Positions 8,769 through 18,595 are shown, counted from the first letter of the stretch. The stretch is 64,000 nucleotides of DNA from Acidovorax delafieldii (GCF_007993815.1 NZ_VJWE01000003.1:41021-105020); one strand, 5' to 3'. The notes: generated by a model from the letters alone, not told the origin. Program-made: numbers and translations.

Positions 8769-8801
8769 GTCGTGTCGTCACGCGCGGGCGCTTGCGCCGC
8801 G

Positions 8802-9920
8802 TCAGCGCTTGAAGCGGCCGTCCGTGCCGATGATGGACAGGTCGGAGAAGTCCAGTCCGCTGTGGTCGGTGGGGCTGTAGCTCAGCTCCAGCCCACCCAG
8901 GTCCCACTTGTGGATGCTCTCCAGCCCTGCATGCAGCTTGGCGCGGTCGGGCTTGGCACCTGCGCGCTTGAGGCCTTCCACCAGCACCTTGGCGCTCACA
9001 AAGCCCTCCAGCATGGCAGGCGTCAGGTCGCCGATGTTCTTGGCCTTGGCCAGATCGATGGCCTCCTTGATCACCGGGTAGTTGAGCGAGCGCTCGGACG
9101 GGAACACCTGCGTCACCACCACGCCCCGGGCCTGGTCGCCCAGGGCCTTCACAAACCCGCCCGACGCGTTGTTGGACAGGGTGACGATCTGTCCGGCAAC
9201 GCCCGCGGCGCGCAAGGCCTTGATGCCGTCGACCACCGCAGCGCCGGTGCCGATGAAGATCACGGCCTGGGGCTGCTTGCCGGCCACGCGCGGGGCGATG
9301 GCGCTGTAGTCGGGCTTGGCACGGTCAAACTTTTCGATGAACAGCGCCTCGATGTTGTTGGCCTTGAATCCGGCCTGTGCACCAGCCAGCCCGTCGGCGC
9401 CAAACGTGTCGTCCACATGCACCACGCCAATGCGCTGGATGCCGAGCGTGTGCAGGTGCGAAATGGCCTTGGTCACCTCGCGCTGGTAGGGCGCCCGCAC
9501 GTTGAACACGTATTTGCTCACCGGCTGGTGCAACGCAATCGCCCCGGTGGACGGACCCACCAGCGGCACGCCATGCTGCTCCAGCACCGGGATGATGCCC
9601 TGGGTGTGGGGCGTTCCACGGGTCATGAACAGGCCGATCACGCCCTTTTGTTCGATCAGTATGCGGGTGTTGTCCAGGGTCAGTTTGGGGTCGAACTTGT
9701 CGTCCAGCGATAGCACCTCCACCTTCTGCCCGCCCACGCCGCCCTTGGCGTTGACATGGTCGATGTAGAGGGCTGCGCCCTGCATGGATTCGGCCACCGT
9801 GGCGGCGGCCGAGCCGGTGATGCCCACCGTCTGGCCAATGAGGATCTGTGCATGGGCCGAACCGATACCCAGGGCAGCAGCCAGAGCGCAGAGCGCGCCG
9901 GCCAGGCCAGTTTTCTTCAT
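8802..9920 (-). CDS. ABC transporter periplasmic binding protein, branched-chain amino-acid (LivK) type, paralog 1
   Basis: A 372-residue periplasmic solute receptor of the Peripla_BP_6 class. A Sec signal (MKKTGLAGALCALAAALGIGSAHA) precedes the mature ILIGQTVGITGSAA. Other type motifs are YIDHVNAKGGVGGQKVE, VPLVGPSTGAIALHQP and IVTLSNNASGGFVKAL. The ATG at 9920 places the signal correctly; the frame is open further upstream without signal features. It stands 81 bases from a close paralog of exactly the same length on the same strand. No permease or ATPase gene is adjacent, so these receptors must feed transporters encoded elsewhere or serve as sensors. Ligand unknown. Confidence 0.9.
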   Translation of the reverse strand: MKKTGLAGALCALAAALGIGSAHAQILIGQTVGITGSAAATVAESMQGAALYIDHVNAKGGVGGQKVEVLSLDDKFDPKLTLDNTRILIEQKGVIGLFMTRGTPHTQGIIPVLEQHGVPLVGPSTGAIALHQPVSKYVFNVRAPYQREVTKAISHLHTLGIQRIGVVHVDDTFGADGLAGAQAGFKANNIEALFIEKFDRAKPDYSAIAPRVAGKQPQAVIFIGTGAAVVDGIKALRAAGVAGQIVTLSNNASGGFVKALGDQARGVVVTQVFPSERSLNYPVIKEAIDLAKAKNIGDLTPAMLEGFVSAKVLVEGLKRAGAKPDRAKLHAGLESIHKWDLGGLELSYSPTDHSGLDFSDLSIIGTDGRFKR

Positions 9921-10001
9921 GGGGTTGTCTCCTGCGTGTGGAGCGCCCGAGTGTAGGGACGCCCCCGCGCGGGACAACTGTAAAAACGCGTAGGCGGGCG
10001 C

Positions 10002-11120
10002 TCAGCGGCGGAAGCGCCCGTCCGTGCCGATGATGGCCAGGTCGGCAAAGTCCAGCCCGGTGTGGTCCTCGGGGCTGAAGTTCACCTCCAGACCGCCCAG
10101 GTCCAGCTTCTTGATGCTCTCCAGCGCGACCTGGATCTTCTCGCGGGTGGGCTTGGGGCCCGCGCGCTTGAGGCCTTCCACGAGCACCTTGGCGGCGGCA
10201 AAGCCTTCCAGCATGGCGGGACTGATTTCGGTGAGCCCCTTGGTCTTGGCCAGTTCCTGGGCTTCCTTCACCATCGGGTAGGTCACGGCCCGTTCGTTGG
10301 GGAACACCTGGGTCACGATCACGCCCCGCGCGTTGGCCCCCAGGCTTTTGATGAAGCCGCTGGAGGCATTGTTGGACAGCGTCACAATCTGCGCGGCCGA
10401 GCCCGCCGTGCGCAGTGCGGTGGTGGCATCCACCACCGCAGAGCCCGAGGCCACCATCAGCACCGCCTGCGCATCGGCCTTGGCCACCTTGGCGGCAATG
10501 GGGGCGAAGTCGGGCTTGGCGCGGTCGAATTTTTCAGACACCACCGCCGTCAGTTTGGCGGCCGCCAGGCCCTTTTGCGCGCCCTGGATGCCGTCGGCGC
10601 CAAAGCTGTCGTCCGCGTACACAAGTGCCACGCGGGTGATGCCCATGGAGGCCAGGTGGGTGATTGCCTTTTCGGCCTCGCGCTGGTAGGTGGCGCGCAC
10701 ATTGAAGATGTATTTGCGCACCGGCTGGTGCAGCACCATGGCGCCGGTGGACGGTGCCACCAGCACCACGCCGTGTTTATCCAGCAGTGGCAGGATGGCC
10801 TCGGTGTGGGGTGTGCCCCGGTTGAGGAACAGGGCCGACACGTTCTTGTCCTCAATCAGCGTGCGGGCGTTTTCCGCCGCCAGCTTGGGGTCGAACTTGT
10901 CGTCCAGGGAGATCAGCTCGATCTTCTGGCCATTGACACCGCCCTTGGCGTTGATGGCGTCGATGAACAGCAGCGCGCCATCGGTGGTCTCTTTCACGCC
11001 CGCTGCCACCTGGCCGCTGAAACCTGCTGTCTGGCCGATCAGGATCTGGGCATGGCTGGCTGCACTGGCCGCAAGCGCCAGGACCAGGCCGGCCGCTCGC
11101 AGTTGCCATTGTTTTGTCAT
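10002..11120 (-). CDS. ABC transporter periplasmic binding protein, branched-chain amino-acid (LivK) type, paralog 2
   Basis: A 372-residue receptor, co-linear with the downstream paralog over its whole length (shared ILIGQT, INAKGGV-GQK, LDDKFDPKL, TLSNNAS, GTDGRF). The signal peptide is MTKQWQLRAAGLVLALAASAASHA. The two genes clearly arose by tandem duplication, yet the ligand-facing segments differ (for example GTPHTEAILPLLDKHGVVLVAPSTGA here). Divergent from the double UvrA gene across a 210-base gap that must hold both promoters. Ligand unknown. Confidence 0.9.
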   Translation of the reverse strand: MTKQWQLRAAGLVLALAASAASHAQILIGQTAGFSGQVAAGVKETTDGALLFIDAINAKGGVNGQKIELISLDDKFDPKLAAENARTLIEDKNVSALFLNRGTPHTEAILPLLDKHGVVLVAPSTGAMVLHQPVRKYIFNVRATYQREAEKAITHLASMGITRVALVYADDSFGADGIQGAQKGLAAAKLTAVVSEKFDRAKPDFAPIAAKVAKADAQAVLMVASGSAVVDATTALRTAGSAAQIVTLSNNASSGFIKSLGANARGVIVTQVFPNERAVTYPMVKEAQELAKTKGLTEISPAMLEGFAAAKVLVEGLKRAGPKPTREKIQVALESIKKLDLGGLEVNFSPEDHTGLDFADLAIIGTDGRFRR

Positions 11121-11330
11121 GGCGGTCTCCTCTTGTTTTGTGTGAAAGGCCGCAGTCTAAACCGATGTTTCGGGCCAGAACACCCGCTTTTCGCCCGCCG
11201 CTGCTCCATTGCTTGTGCTTTGTCCACGGTCAAAGCACCGCAGCGCGTCTCGGGGGTAATCGGCGCGCGCAGGCGCAAACGCCAGGTGCGTCCCTAGAAT
11301 GTCCCGCCTCACACCCGAAAGACCGCTTCC

Positions 11331-14300
11331 ATGACCCAGGGACTGATCCGAATCCGCGGCGCACGCCAGCACAACCTCAAGAACCTGGATCTGGACATCC
11401 GCACCGGAGAACTCACGGTGGTCACAGGCCCCAGTGGCTCGGGCAAGTCCAGTCTGGTGTTCGACACGCTCTATGCCGAGGGCCAGCGCCGGTATGTGGA
11501 GACCTTCAGCGCCTATGCGCGCCAGTTCCTCGACCGCATGGACAAGCCCGCCGTGGACAAGGTCGAGGGTGTGCCCCCGGCCATTGCCATCGACCAGACC
11601 AACCCGGTCCGCTCCAGCCGATCCACCGTGGGCACGATGACGGAGCTGAACGACCACCTGAAGCTGTTGTTCGCGCGTGCCGGCCAGTTGTTCGACAAGC
11701 AGACGGCACAGCCGGTGCGGCATGACACGCCCGAGACCATTTATGCGGAGCTACAGCAGCGCAGCGCCGCAGCGGGCGACCCGCGCATCGTCTTAACGTT
11801 CCCCGTGGAGCTGCCTGCCAACACCAGCGCCGAGCAGGTCGAGCAATGGCTGTCTGCCAGTGGCTTCACCAAGGTGCAGGCCGAGCGCGAAGTGGCCACG
11901 CCCACCGGCCCGCGCAAGGTGCTGGATGTGGTGGCCGACCGGTTCCGGCTGGGCAACGCCGAGAAGGCGCGTGTGATCGAAGCCATCGAGGTCGCGCTCA
12001 AGCGCGGCACGGGGCGGCTGAATGTCTATCGTCTCGTGGATGAGGGTGAGGCCGAACTCTGGCGCTTCTCCACCGGCCTGCACTGCCCTGACAGCGACCT
12101 GCGCTACAGCGACCCCATCCCCTCGGCCTTCTCGTTCAACTCCGCCGTGGGCGCGTGCGACAGCTGCCGGGGCTTTGGCCGCGTGATCGGCGTGGACTAC
12201 GGCCTGGTCATCCCCAACGACAAGCTCACCCTGCGCGCCGGTGCCATCAAGACCATCCAGACGCCGGCATGGAAGGAAGCGCAGGACGACCTCATGCGCC
12301 ACGCAGAGGCGGCAGGCATCCCGCGCGACACGCCCTGGAACAAGCTCACGGACGATCAGAAGAAATGGGTCATCGGCGGCGCGCCCGGCTACAAGGACGG
12401 CCAGTGGAGCAAGCAGTGGTATGGCATCAAGCGCTTCTTCGAGTACCTGGAGAGCAAGGCCTACAAGATGCACATCCGCGTGCTGCTGTCCAAGTACCGC
12501 AGCTACACGCCGTGCCCCACCTGCGCCGGTGCACGCCTCAAGACCGAAAGCTTGCTGTGGCGCATCGGCCGTAAGGAAGATGCCGATGCGGTGCTGGAGC
12601 CGGGCAAACGGTTCATGCCCGAGGGGGTGCAGTGGTCGCGCGAGCAACTCGAAGCGCTGCCCGGCCTGTGCCTGCATGACCTGATGCTGCTGCCTATCGA
12701 CCGCCTGCGAAGGTTCTTTGATCGCATGCAGTTGCCGGTAGGCGACGATGCCAAAGGCGGCGATGCGCAAGCGCTCAAATTGCTGCACGAAGAAATCACC
12801 ACGCGCCTCAGATACCTGTGCGACGTGGGCATTGGTTACCTCACGCTCGACCGGCAAAGCCGCACGCTGAGCGGTGGCGAGGTGCAGCGCATCAACCTGA
12901 CCACGGCCCTCGGCACCTCGCTGGTCAACACGCTCTTCGTGCTGGACGAACCCAGCATCGGCCTGCACCCGCGCGACATGCACCGCATCACCGAGGCCAT
13001 GCTGCGCCTGCGCGACGCGGGCAACACCCTGGTGGTGGTGGAGCACGACCCCGCCGTGATGCTCGCGGCCGACCGCATGATCGACATGGGCCCCGGGCCG
13101 GGCCGCCTGGGCGGGCAGATCGTGTTCGACGGCACCACGGCGGATTTGCGCAAGGCCGACACGCTCACGGGCGCCTACCTGGGCGGCCGCAAGCATGTGG
13201 GTTTCGGCTTCAAGCGCATGGTGACGGAATCGACCCCGCGCCTCATCCTGGAAGGCGCGCGCGAGCACAACCTGCAGGATGTGACAGTCGAATTTCCGCT
13301 GCAGCGCCTGGTCACCGTGACGGGCGTGAGCGGCTCGGGCAAGTCGAGCCTGATCCAGGATGTACTCGCCCCCGCGCTGTTGCGCCACTTCGGCAAGGCC
13401 ACGGATGCACCGGGTGCGCACGACCGCATGCTGGGCGCCGACCACCTGTCGGACGTGGTGTTCGTGGACCAGTCGCCCATCGGCAAGACAGCGCGCTCCA
13501 ACCCCGTCAGCTACGTGGGCGCGTGGGACAGCATCCGCGAACTCTTCGCCGTGGCGCCGCTGTCCAAGCAGCGCAGTTACACCGCCGCCAAGTTCAGCTT
13601 CAACAGCGGCGACGGGCGTTGCCCCACCTGCGGCGGCTCGGGCTTTGAGCATGTGGAGATGCAGTTTCTGAGCGACGTGTACCTGCGCTGCCCTGACTGC
13701 GACGGCAAGCGCTACCGGCCCGAGATTCTGGAGATCACCATCGAGCGCGGCGGCAAATCGCTGAATGTGGCGGATGTGCTGGCGCTGACCGTGGCCGAAG
13801 CTGCGGCCGTCTTTGCGAACGACCGCGACGTGATCCGCGCGCTGCAGCCCATCGTGGACGTGGGGCTCGAATACGTGGCGCTGGGCCAGCCCGTGCCCAC
13901 CCTGTCGGGCGGCGAAGCGCAGCGCCTCAAGCTCGCAGGCTTTCTGGCCGAGGCTGCACGCGTACAAAGCAAATCGCGCCAGACGGTGGCACGCAAAGGC
14001 ACCCTGTTCCTGTTCGACGAGCCCACCACCGGCCTGCACTTTGACGACATCGCCAAGCTGATGCGCGCACTGCGCAAGCTCATCGACGCAGGACACTCGC
14101 TCATCGTCATCGAGCACAACCTGGACGTGATCCGCGCGAGCGACTGGCTGATCGACCTGGGGCCGGAAGGCGGCTATGCGGGTGGCCTCATCGTGGCCGA
14201 GGGCACGCCCGAGGACGTGCGAGCCCACGCTACATCCCACACCGGGCAGGCACTGCGCGACTACGAACTGGCGTTGGGCGTGGGCGGCCACTCGGTGCAC

Positions 14301-17204
14301 GAAAAGGCTGCTGCGCTACGAAAATCAGAGCGCCTTGCGCATATGGATCTAGCGCCTGCGGCCAAAAACGCCATAGAAATCGTCAATGCGAAGGAACACA
14401 ACCTCAAGAACCTGAGCGTAGACATCCCGCGTGGCAAGTTCAATGTGGTGACGGGCGTGAGCGGCTCGGGCAAGTCCACGCTGGCGTTCGACATCCTGTT
14501 CAACGAGGGCCAGCGCCGCTACCTCGAATCCCTCAATGCCTATGCGCGCTCCATCGTGCAGCCTGCAGGCCGGCCCGAGGTGGATGCGGTGTACGGCATT
14601 CCGCCTACCGTCGCCATCGAGCAGCGCCTGTCGCGCGGCGGGCGCAAGTCCACCGTGGGCACCACCACCGAGGTGTGGCACTTCTTGCGTCTGCTGTACG
14701 TCAAGCTGGGCACTCAGCACTGCGTGAAGGACGGCGCCGCCGTGCAGCCGCAGACGCCCGAGAGCATCGCCGCGCAGCTGCTCACGCAGTTCCGCGGCCA
14801 GCACATCGGCCTGCTCGCGCCGCTGGTCATGAACCGCAAGGGCGTGTACACCGAGCTGGCCGACTGGGCCCGCCCGCGCGGCTACACGCATCTGCGCGTG
14901 GATGGCAACTTCTTGCCCACCACCAATTTCCCGCGCATCGACCGCTTCAAGGAACACACCATCGAGCTGCCCGTGGCCAGCCTCGATGTGTCGCCCGAGA
15001 ACGAAGCGGCTTTGCGCACCGCGCTGGCCGATGCGCTCACGCACGGCAAGGGCGTGGTGCATGTGCTCAGTGGCATCACCGGCCTGCGCGAAGCCATGGA
15101 GGGCGGCCAGCCCACGGCCGGTATTGGCACGCTGCAGGCGTTCTCCACCAAGCGCGCCTGCCCCGTGTGTGCCACCAGTTATGCCGAGCTGGACCCGCGC
15201 CTGTTCAGCTACAACAGCAAACATGGCTGGTGCCCCGACTGCGTGGGCACCGGCGTCAAGCTCACCAAGGACCAGCGCAAGGTGTTTGACGACTCGGTGC
15301 AGGACGACAAGGAAAAAGGCCGCGAGCAGACCTTTGCCGAGCCCGAGGTGGAAGACCTGGCCGACACGGCTTGCCCGAGCTGCAGCGGCACACGCCTGAA
15401 CGCCACGGCGCGCGCTGTGCAGTTTGCCGGTGTGGGCATCACCGACATTGCCGCGCTGTCTGTCACGGACGTGCGCCGCTGGGTCGAGACCCTGCGCATT
15501 GAAGGTGGCATGACCCAGCGCGAGGCCGACATTGCCCGCGACCTGGTGCCCGAGATCCAGAGCCGCCTGGAGTTTCTGGAAGAAGTGGGCCTGGGCTACC
15601 TCACGCTGGACCGGGGTGCGCCCACGCTCAGCGGTGGCGAGGCCCAGCGCATCCGCCTGGCGGCGCAGCTGGGCAGCAACCTGCAGGGCGTGTGCTACGT
15701 GCTCGACGAGCCCACCATCGGCCTGCACGCGCGCGACAACCAGATTTTGCTCAACGCCCTGCACAAGCTGGGCGACAAGGGCAACACGCTGGTGGTGGTG
15801 GAGCACGACGAAGACACCATCCGCCGCGCCGACCACATCATCGACATCGGCCCCAGCGCCGGCAAACGCGGCGGGCGCCTGGTGGCGCAGGGCAGCGTGG
15901 CCGACATCACGGGCGCCGAAGATTCACAAACTGGCCGCTACCTGCTGCACGCGATGAAGCACCCGCTGCAGCTGCGCCGCAGCATGGCGCCCGGCGAGGT
16001 GAGCGCCGAGGCCACGGCGGCCTTTGCCCAGGCCGAGGCGGCAGCGCCCACGGGCCGCCAAACCGCCGCCGTCAAGAAGCGTGCGGCGCAGGCGGCATCG
16101 CTGGCCGCTGACGCACTGACCGAGGCCAAGGAACGCGCCGCCATGCGCTGGCTCACGGTGCATGGCGCGCAGTTGCACAACCTGCAGAACGTGACGGCCA
16201 CCGTGCCGCTGCACCGCCTGGTGGCAGTGACGGGCGTGAGCGGTTCGGGTAAGTCGACTCTGGCGCGCGATGTGCTGCTGGCCAATGTGCAGGCCTGGGT
16301 GCAGCAGCGCAGTACCAAGGCCGGGCGCGATGCCATGGACGCGGGCAAGGCGCCGCCACTGGTCGGTTGCACAGGCCTGTCGGGCTTCGAGAGCATCGAC
16401 CGCGTGCTCGAAGTGGACCAGACACCCATCGGCAAAACGCCGCGTTCATGCCCCGCCACCTACATCGGCTTCTGGGACACCATCCGCAAGCTGTTTGCCG
16501 AGACGCTGGAGGCCAAGGCACGTGGCTATGCGGCCGGGCGCTTCAGCTTCAACACCGGCGAAGGCCGCTGCCCTAGCTGCGAAGGCGCGGGCGTGCGCAC
16601 CATCGAGATGAGCTTCTTGCCCGATGTGAAGGTGCCCTGCGAGACCTGCCACGGCGCGCGCTTCAACCCCGAAACGCTGGCCGTGACCTGGCGCGGCAAG
16701 AGCATCGGTGACGTGCTGCAGATGGAAGTGGACGAGGCCGTGGGCTTCTTCGCCACCATGCCCAGCATTGCGCATCCGCTGCAGCTCTTGCAGGACGTGG
16801 GCCTGGGCTACCTCACGCTCGGCCAGCCGTCACCTACGCTGAGTGGTGGCGAGGCCCAGCGCATCAAGCTTGTGACCGAACTCACCAAGGTGCGCGACGA
16901 GGTCGGCCGACGGGGCCAGAAGGCGCCGCATACGCTGTATGTGCTGGACGAGCCCACGGTGGGGCTGCACATGGCCGACGTGGACAAGCTCATCCGCGTG
17001 CTGCACCGCCTGGTCGATGGCGGCCACAGCGTGATCGTGATCGAACACGACCTCGATGTGATCGCCGAGGCCGACTGGATCCTGGACCTGGGGCCCGAGG
17101 GCGGTGGCGCAGGCGGCCGCATCGTGGCGGCGGCCACGCCCGAAGACGTGGTGGCGGCGGGGACCCACACCGGCAAGGCCCTCGCGCCCGTGCTGGCCCG
17201 CTGA
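11331..17204 (+). CDS. Double-length UvrA (two UvrA modules fused in one chain)
   Basis: A 1957-residue protein, about twice the length of normal UvrA (~940-980). It has four ABC ATPase domains: Walker A motifs near residues 33 (GPSGSGKSS), 665, 1042 and 1634 (GVSGSGKS), and ABC signatures LSGGE near 513, 857, 1432 and 1837. Each half carries UvrA zinc-module cysteines (CPTCGGSGFEHVEM, CPSCEGAGVRTIEM, CPDC, CETC) and the YLTLDRQS/YLTLDRGA helix before the signature. Normal UvrA is a dimer that loads UvrB on damaged DNA; this chain would be a covalent tandem. It is known as a rare UvrA class; whether it binds UvrB is not shown. The linker between halves (about 990-1016) contains a dispersed repeat. 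A housekeeping uvrA is presumably elsewhere. Confidence 0.93.
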   Translation: MTQGLIRIRGARQHNLKNLDLDIRTGELTVVTGPSGSGKSSLVFDTLYAEGQRRYVETFSAYARQFLDRMDKPAVDKVEGVPPAIAIDQTNPVRSSRSTVGTMTELNDHLKLLFARAGQLFDKQTAQPVRHDTPETIYAELQQRSAAAGDPRIVLTFPVELPANTSAEQVEQWLSASGFTKVQAEREVATPTGPRKVLDVVADRFRLGNAEKARVIEAIEVALKRGTGRLNVYRLVDEGEAELWRFSTGLHCPDSDLRYSDPIPSAFSFNSAVGACDSCRGFGRVIGVDYGLVIPNDKLTLRAGAIKTIQTPAWKEAQDDLMRHAEAAGIPRDTPWNKLTDDQKKWVIGGAPGYKDGQWSKQWYGIKRFFEYLESKAYKMHIRVLLSKYRSYTPCPTCAGARLKTESLLWRIGRKEDADAVLEPGKRFMPEGVQWSREQLEALPGLCLHDLMLLPIDRLRRFFDRMQLPVGDDAKGGDAQALKLLHEEITTRLRYLCDVGIGYLTLDRQSRTLSGGEVQRINLTTALGTSLVNTLFVLDEPSIGLHPRDMHRITEAMLRLRDAGNTLVVVEHDPAVMLAADRMIDMGPGPGRLGGQIVFDGTTADLRKADTLTGAYLGGRKHVGFGFKRMVTESTPRLILEGAREHNLQDVTVEFPLQRLVTVTGVSGSGKSSLIQDVLAPALLRHFGKATDAPGAHDRMLGADHLSDVVFVDQSPIGKTARSNPVSYVGAWDSIRELFAVAPLSKQRSYTAAKFSFNSGDGRCPTCGGSGFEHVEMQFLSDVYLRCPDCDGKRYRPEILEITIERGGKSLNVADVLALTVAEAAAVFANDRDVIRALQPIVDVGLEYVALGQPVPTLSGGEAQRLKLAGFLAEAARVQSKSRQTVARKGTLFLFDEPTTGLHFDDIAKLMRALRKLIDAGHSLIVIEHNLDVIRASDWLIDLGPEGGYAGGLIVAEGTPEDVRAHATSHTGQALRDYELALGVGGHSVHEKAAALRKSERLAHMDLAPAAKNAIEIVNAKEHNLKNLSVDIPRGKFNVVTGVSGSGKSTLAFDILFNEGQRRYLESLNAYARSIVQPAGRPEVDAVYGIPPTVAIEQRLSRGGRKSTVGTTTEVWHFLRLLYVKLGTQHCVKDGAAVQPQTPESIAAQLLTQFRGQHIGLLAPLVMNRKGVYTELADWARPRGYTHLRVDGNFLPTTNFPRIDRFKEHTIELPVASLDVSPENEAALRTALADALTHGKGVVHVLSGITGLREAMEGGQPTAGIGTLQAFSTKRACPVCATSYAELDPRLFSYNSKHGWCPDCVGTGVKLTKDQRKVFDDSVQDDKEKGREQTFAEPEVEDLADTACPSCSGTRLNATARAVQFAGVGITDIAALSVTDVRRWVETLRIEGGMTQREADIARDLVPEIQSRLEFLEEVGLGYLTLDRGAPTLSGGEAQRIRLAAQLGSNLQGVCYVLDEPTIGLHARDNQILLNALHKLGDKGNTLVVVEHDEDTIRRADHIIDIGPSAGKRGGRLVAQGSVADITGAEDSQTGRYLLHAMKHPLQLRRSMAPGEVSAEATAAFAQAEAAAPTGRQTAAVKKRAAQAASLAADALTEAKERAAMRWLTVHGAQLHNLQNVTATVPLHRLVAVTGVSGSGKSTLARDVLLANVQAWVQQRSTKAGRDAMDAGKAPPLVGCTGLSGFESIDRVLEVDQTPIGKTPRSCPATYIGFWDTIRKLFAETLEAKARGYAAGRFSFNTGEGRCPSCEGAGVRTIEMSFLPDVKVPCETCHGARFNPETLAVTWRGKSIGDVLQMEVDEAVGFFATMPSIAHPLQLLQDVGLGYLTLGQPSPTLSGGEAQRIKLVTELTKVRDEVGRRGQKAPHTLYVLDEPTVGLHMADVDKLIRVLHRLVDGGHSVIVIEHDLDVIAEADWILDLGPEGGGAGGRIVAAATPEDVVAAGTHTGKALAPVLAR
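14315..14376 (+). repeat. 63-bp dispersed repeat, copy 2 (coding, in UvrA linker)
   Basis: GCTACGAAAATC ... GCATATGGATCTAGCGCCTGCGGCCAAAA, diverged but matching the family along its length. It is read one base out of phase relative to copies 1 and 9 and encodes LRKSERLAHMDLAPAAKN between the two UvrA modules. Confidence 0.65.
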
Positions 17205-17386
17205 GGCATGCAGGGCTGACGGCAGGAGGCTGGGCCAGCCTGGTGGTTGGCGCACAGCCCTGTCGGCCTCTGTCCTACGCACTGCGCAGAACATGGCGCA
17301 CGCGCTGCATGGGATGGGCTTCCTACGATGGATTGCAGGGGATCGGCTCCCCACCTTCCATCCACATTTCAAGGACGCCCATCACC

Positions 17387-17893
17387 ATGAACGCATTCAA
17401 ATTCCTCAAGACCTGTACCGCTCTGGCGGCCACCTCCGTGTTGCTGGTGGCCTGCGGCGGTGGCAATGACGACGACCCATCTCCCAGCAACGAGCCCGGT
17501 GTGCTGACAGTCAGCAACGCCACCATCGATGGCCTGAATGGCGTGTATGGCAACGGCGCTCTCAACCTCACCGATGTGGACAAGAAGAACCCTGTCGGTT
17601 CGGTGCCGGAGCTGTGCACCTTCCGGTTCGATGGCGCCAACAAGGTGGGTTCATCGGCCACGGCCTTTGGCGATATCCGTTACCGCCCCGACGCCACCAG
17701 CCTGCACCAGGTGTTCCTGACGTTCGATGGCAAGGAATACGGCAGCGGCGAACCCACCGACACTGCCGTGGTCCGCGAAAGCGACCAGGTGCGCTTCAGC
17801 GGCAAGACGCTGACGGCGTCGGACGGATCTGGCGCCACGCTGCGCGTCAGCGGCATCGTGCCCATGCGCCCCAACCGTCCTTCGGGCTGTTGA
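17387..17893 (+). CDS. Putative small secreted lipoprotein
   Basis: A 168-residue protein. The N-terminus MNAFKFLKTCTALAATSVLL ends in a lipobox VAC with Cys at about residue 22, followed by GGGNDDDPSPSNE, a typical flexible lipoprotein tether. The rest is a small beta-rich domain (VLTVSNATIDGLNGVYG, ELCTFRFDGANKV, GKTLTASDGSGATLRVSG) with a C-terminal cysteine. No family is recognised. AAGGA upstream of ATG 17387 supports this start. A terminator follows at 17971. Confidence 0.7.
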   Translation: MNAFKFLKTCTALAATSVLLVACGGGNDDDPSPSNEPGVLTVSNATIDGLNGVYGNGALNLTDVDKKNPVGSVPELCTFRFDGANKVGSSATAFGDIRYRPDATSLHQVFLTFDGKEYGSGEPTDTAVVRESDQVRFSGKTLTASDGSGATLRVSGIVPMRPNRPSGC

Positions 17894-17970
17894 GTCCGTG
17901 TTTTGCGCCTCTGAGACGCGGTTCAAGATCTGATTGCTTGTCTCCCTCCCCGGTCCCTTCGGCCGGTTCA

Positions 17971-18004
17971 GCCCCAGCTGCGATAGCGGCAGGGGCTTTT
18001 TTTT
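17971..18004 (+). terminator. Rho-independent terminator after the lipoprotein gene
   Basis: GCCCCAGCTGC / GCGGCAGGGGC stem followed by eight T. Confidence 0.8.
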
Positions 18005-18168
18005 GGGGGCGTGCGCGCGGCGGGTGCACACCGCTCTCCCTCGGGTTGCGGCGCAGGGCTGGGCGAACCTGTGCACCTGCGATCCCGGTGCGCGCAGCGG
18101 TTTGCTGGCGGCACAATGCATCGGTGTGCTTGCGGCGCTGTGGCCGCGCTGCACGCTACCCATCGTCC

Positions 18169-18528
18169 ATGCCCGTACCACCCCCTCACCCAACCACCGT
18201 GGTGTGGCTGCACCCCGAAGCACCTGCCAAGCCGGCCGAGGGTGCGCCCTGCAATGGCTGTGGTCTGTGTTGCCTGGCTGAACCCTGTCCGCTGGGTGTA
18301 CTGGTCTCGCGCCGCCGCCGTGGCGCCTGCGTAGCCCTGCGCTGGAGCGATGTGGACCAGCGCTACTGGTGCGGCATGGTGGCCGATCCGGCCGGGGTGA
18401 CGGGGCTCACCCACCCCTGGGCAGTGCGCGCCATGTCGGCGCTGGCGCGGCGCTGGATCGCATCGGGCGTGGGTTGTGATGCGCGGCTGGACGTGCAGGG
18501 CCCGCCACCAGGCAACCAGCTGAAGTAA
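18169..18528 (+). CDS. Cysteine-cluster protein (YkgJ-like metal-chelating fold)
   Basis: A 119-residue protein. The N-terminal third contains CNGCGLCCLAEPCPLGV, a dense cysteine pattern like the zinc/iron-chelating YkgJ (CxxCxxCC) family, with further cysteines at GACVALRW, YWCGMV and GCDARLD. The start at 18169 (MPVPPPHP) is chosen because the conserved segment begins soon after; the frame is open much further upstream without protein-like sequence. Function unknown; YkgJ members are inferred to bind Fe or Zn. A dispersed repeat begins 3 bases after its stop. Confidence 0.75.
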   Translation: MPVPPPHPTTVVWLHPEAPAKPAEGAPCNGCGLCCLAEPCPLGVLVSRRRRGACVALRWSDVDQRYWCGMVADPAGVTGLTHPWAVRAMSALARRWIASGVGCDARLDVQGPPPGNQLK

Positions 18529-18531
18529 TCC

Positions 18532-18594
18532 GCTATAAATTCAATAGCTATTCGGGCGTGTTTGACTAGCGCAAGCAGTGAATTGGACTGAAAT
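18532..18594 (+). repeat. 63-bp dispersed repeat, copy 3 (intergenic)
   Basis: GCTATAAATTCAATAGCTATT ... GACTAGCGCAAGC ... GACTGAAATTT (central bases omitted). It fills nearly the whole gap between two convergent genes, starting 3 bases after one stop and ending just before the other. Confidence 0.8.
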
Positions 18595-18595
18595 T

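Noticed and set aside
11793..14300. An 835-codon open frame on the minus strand opposite the UvrA gene
   Set aside because: The sense strand encodes clear UvrA motifs; the antisense product is His/Ala/Arg-rich without domains, a known effect of high-GC codon usage.
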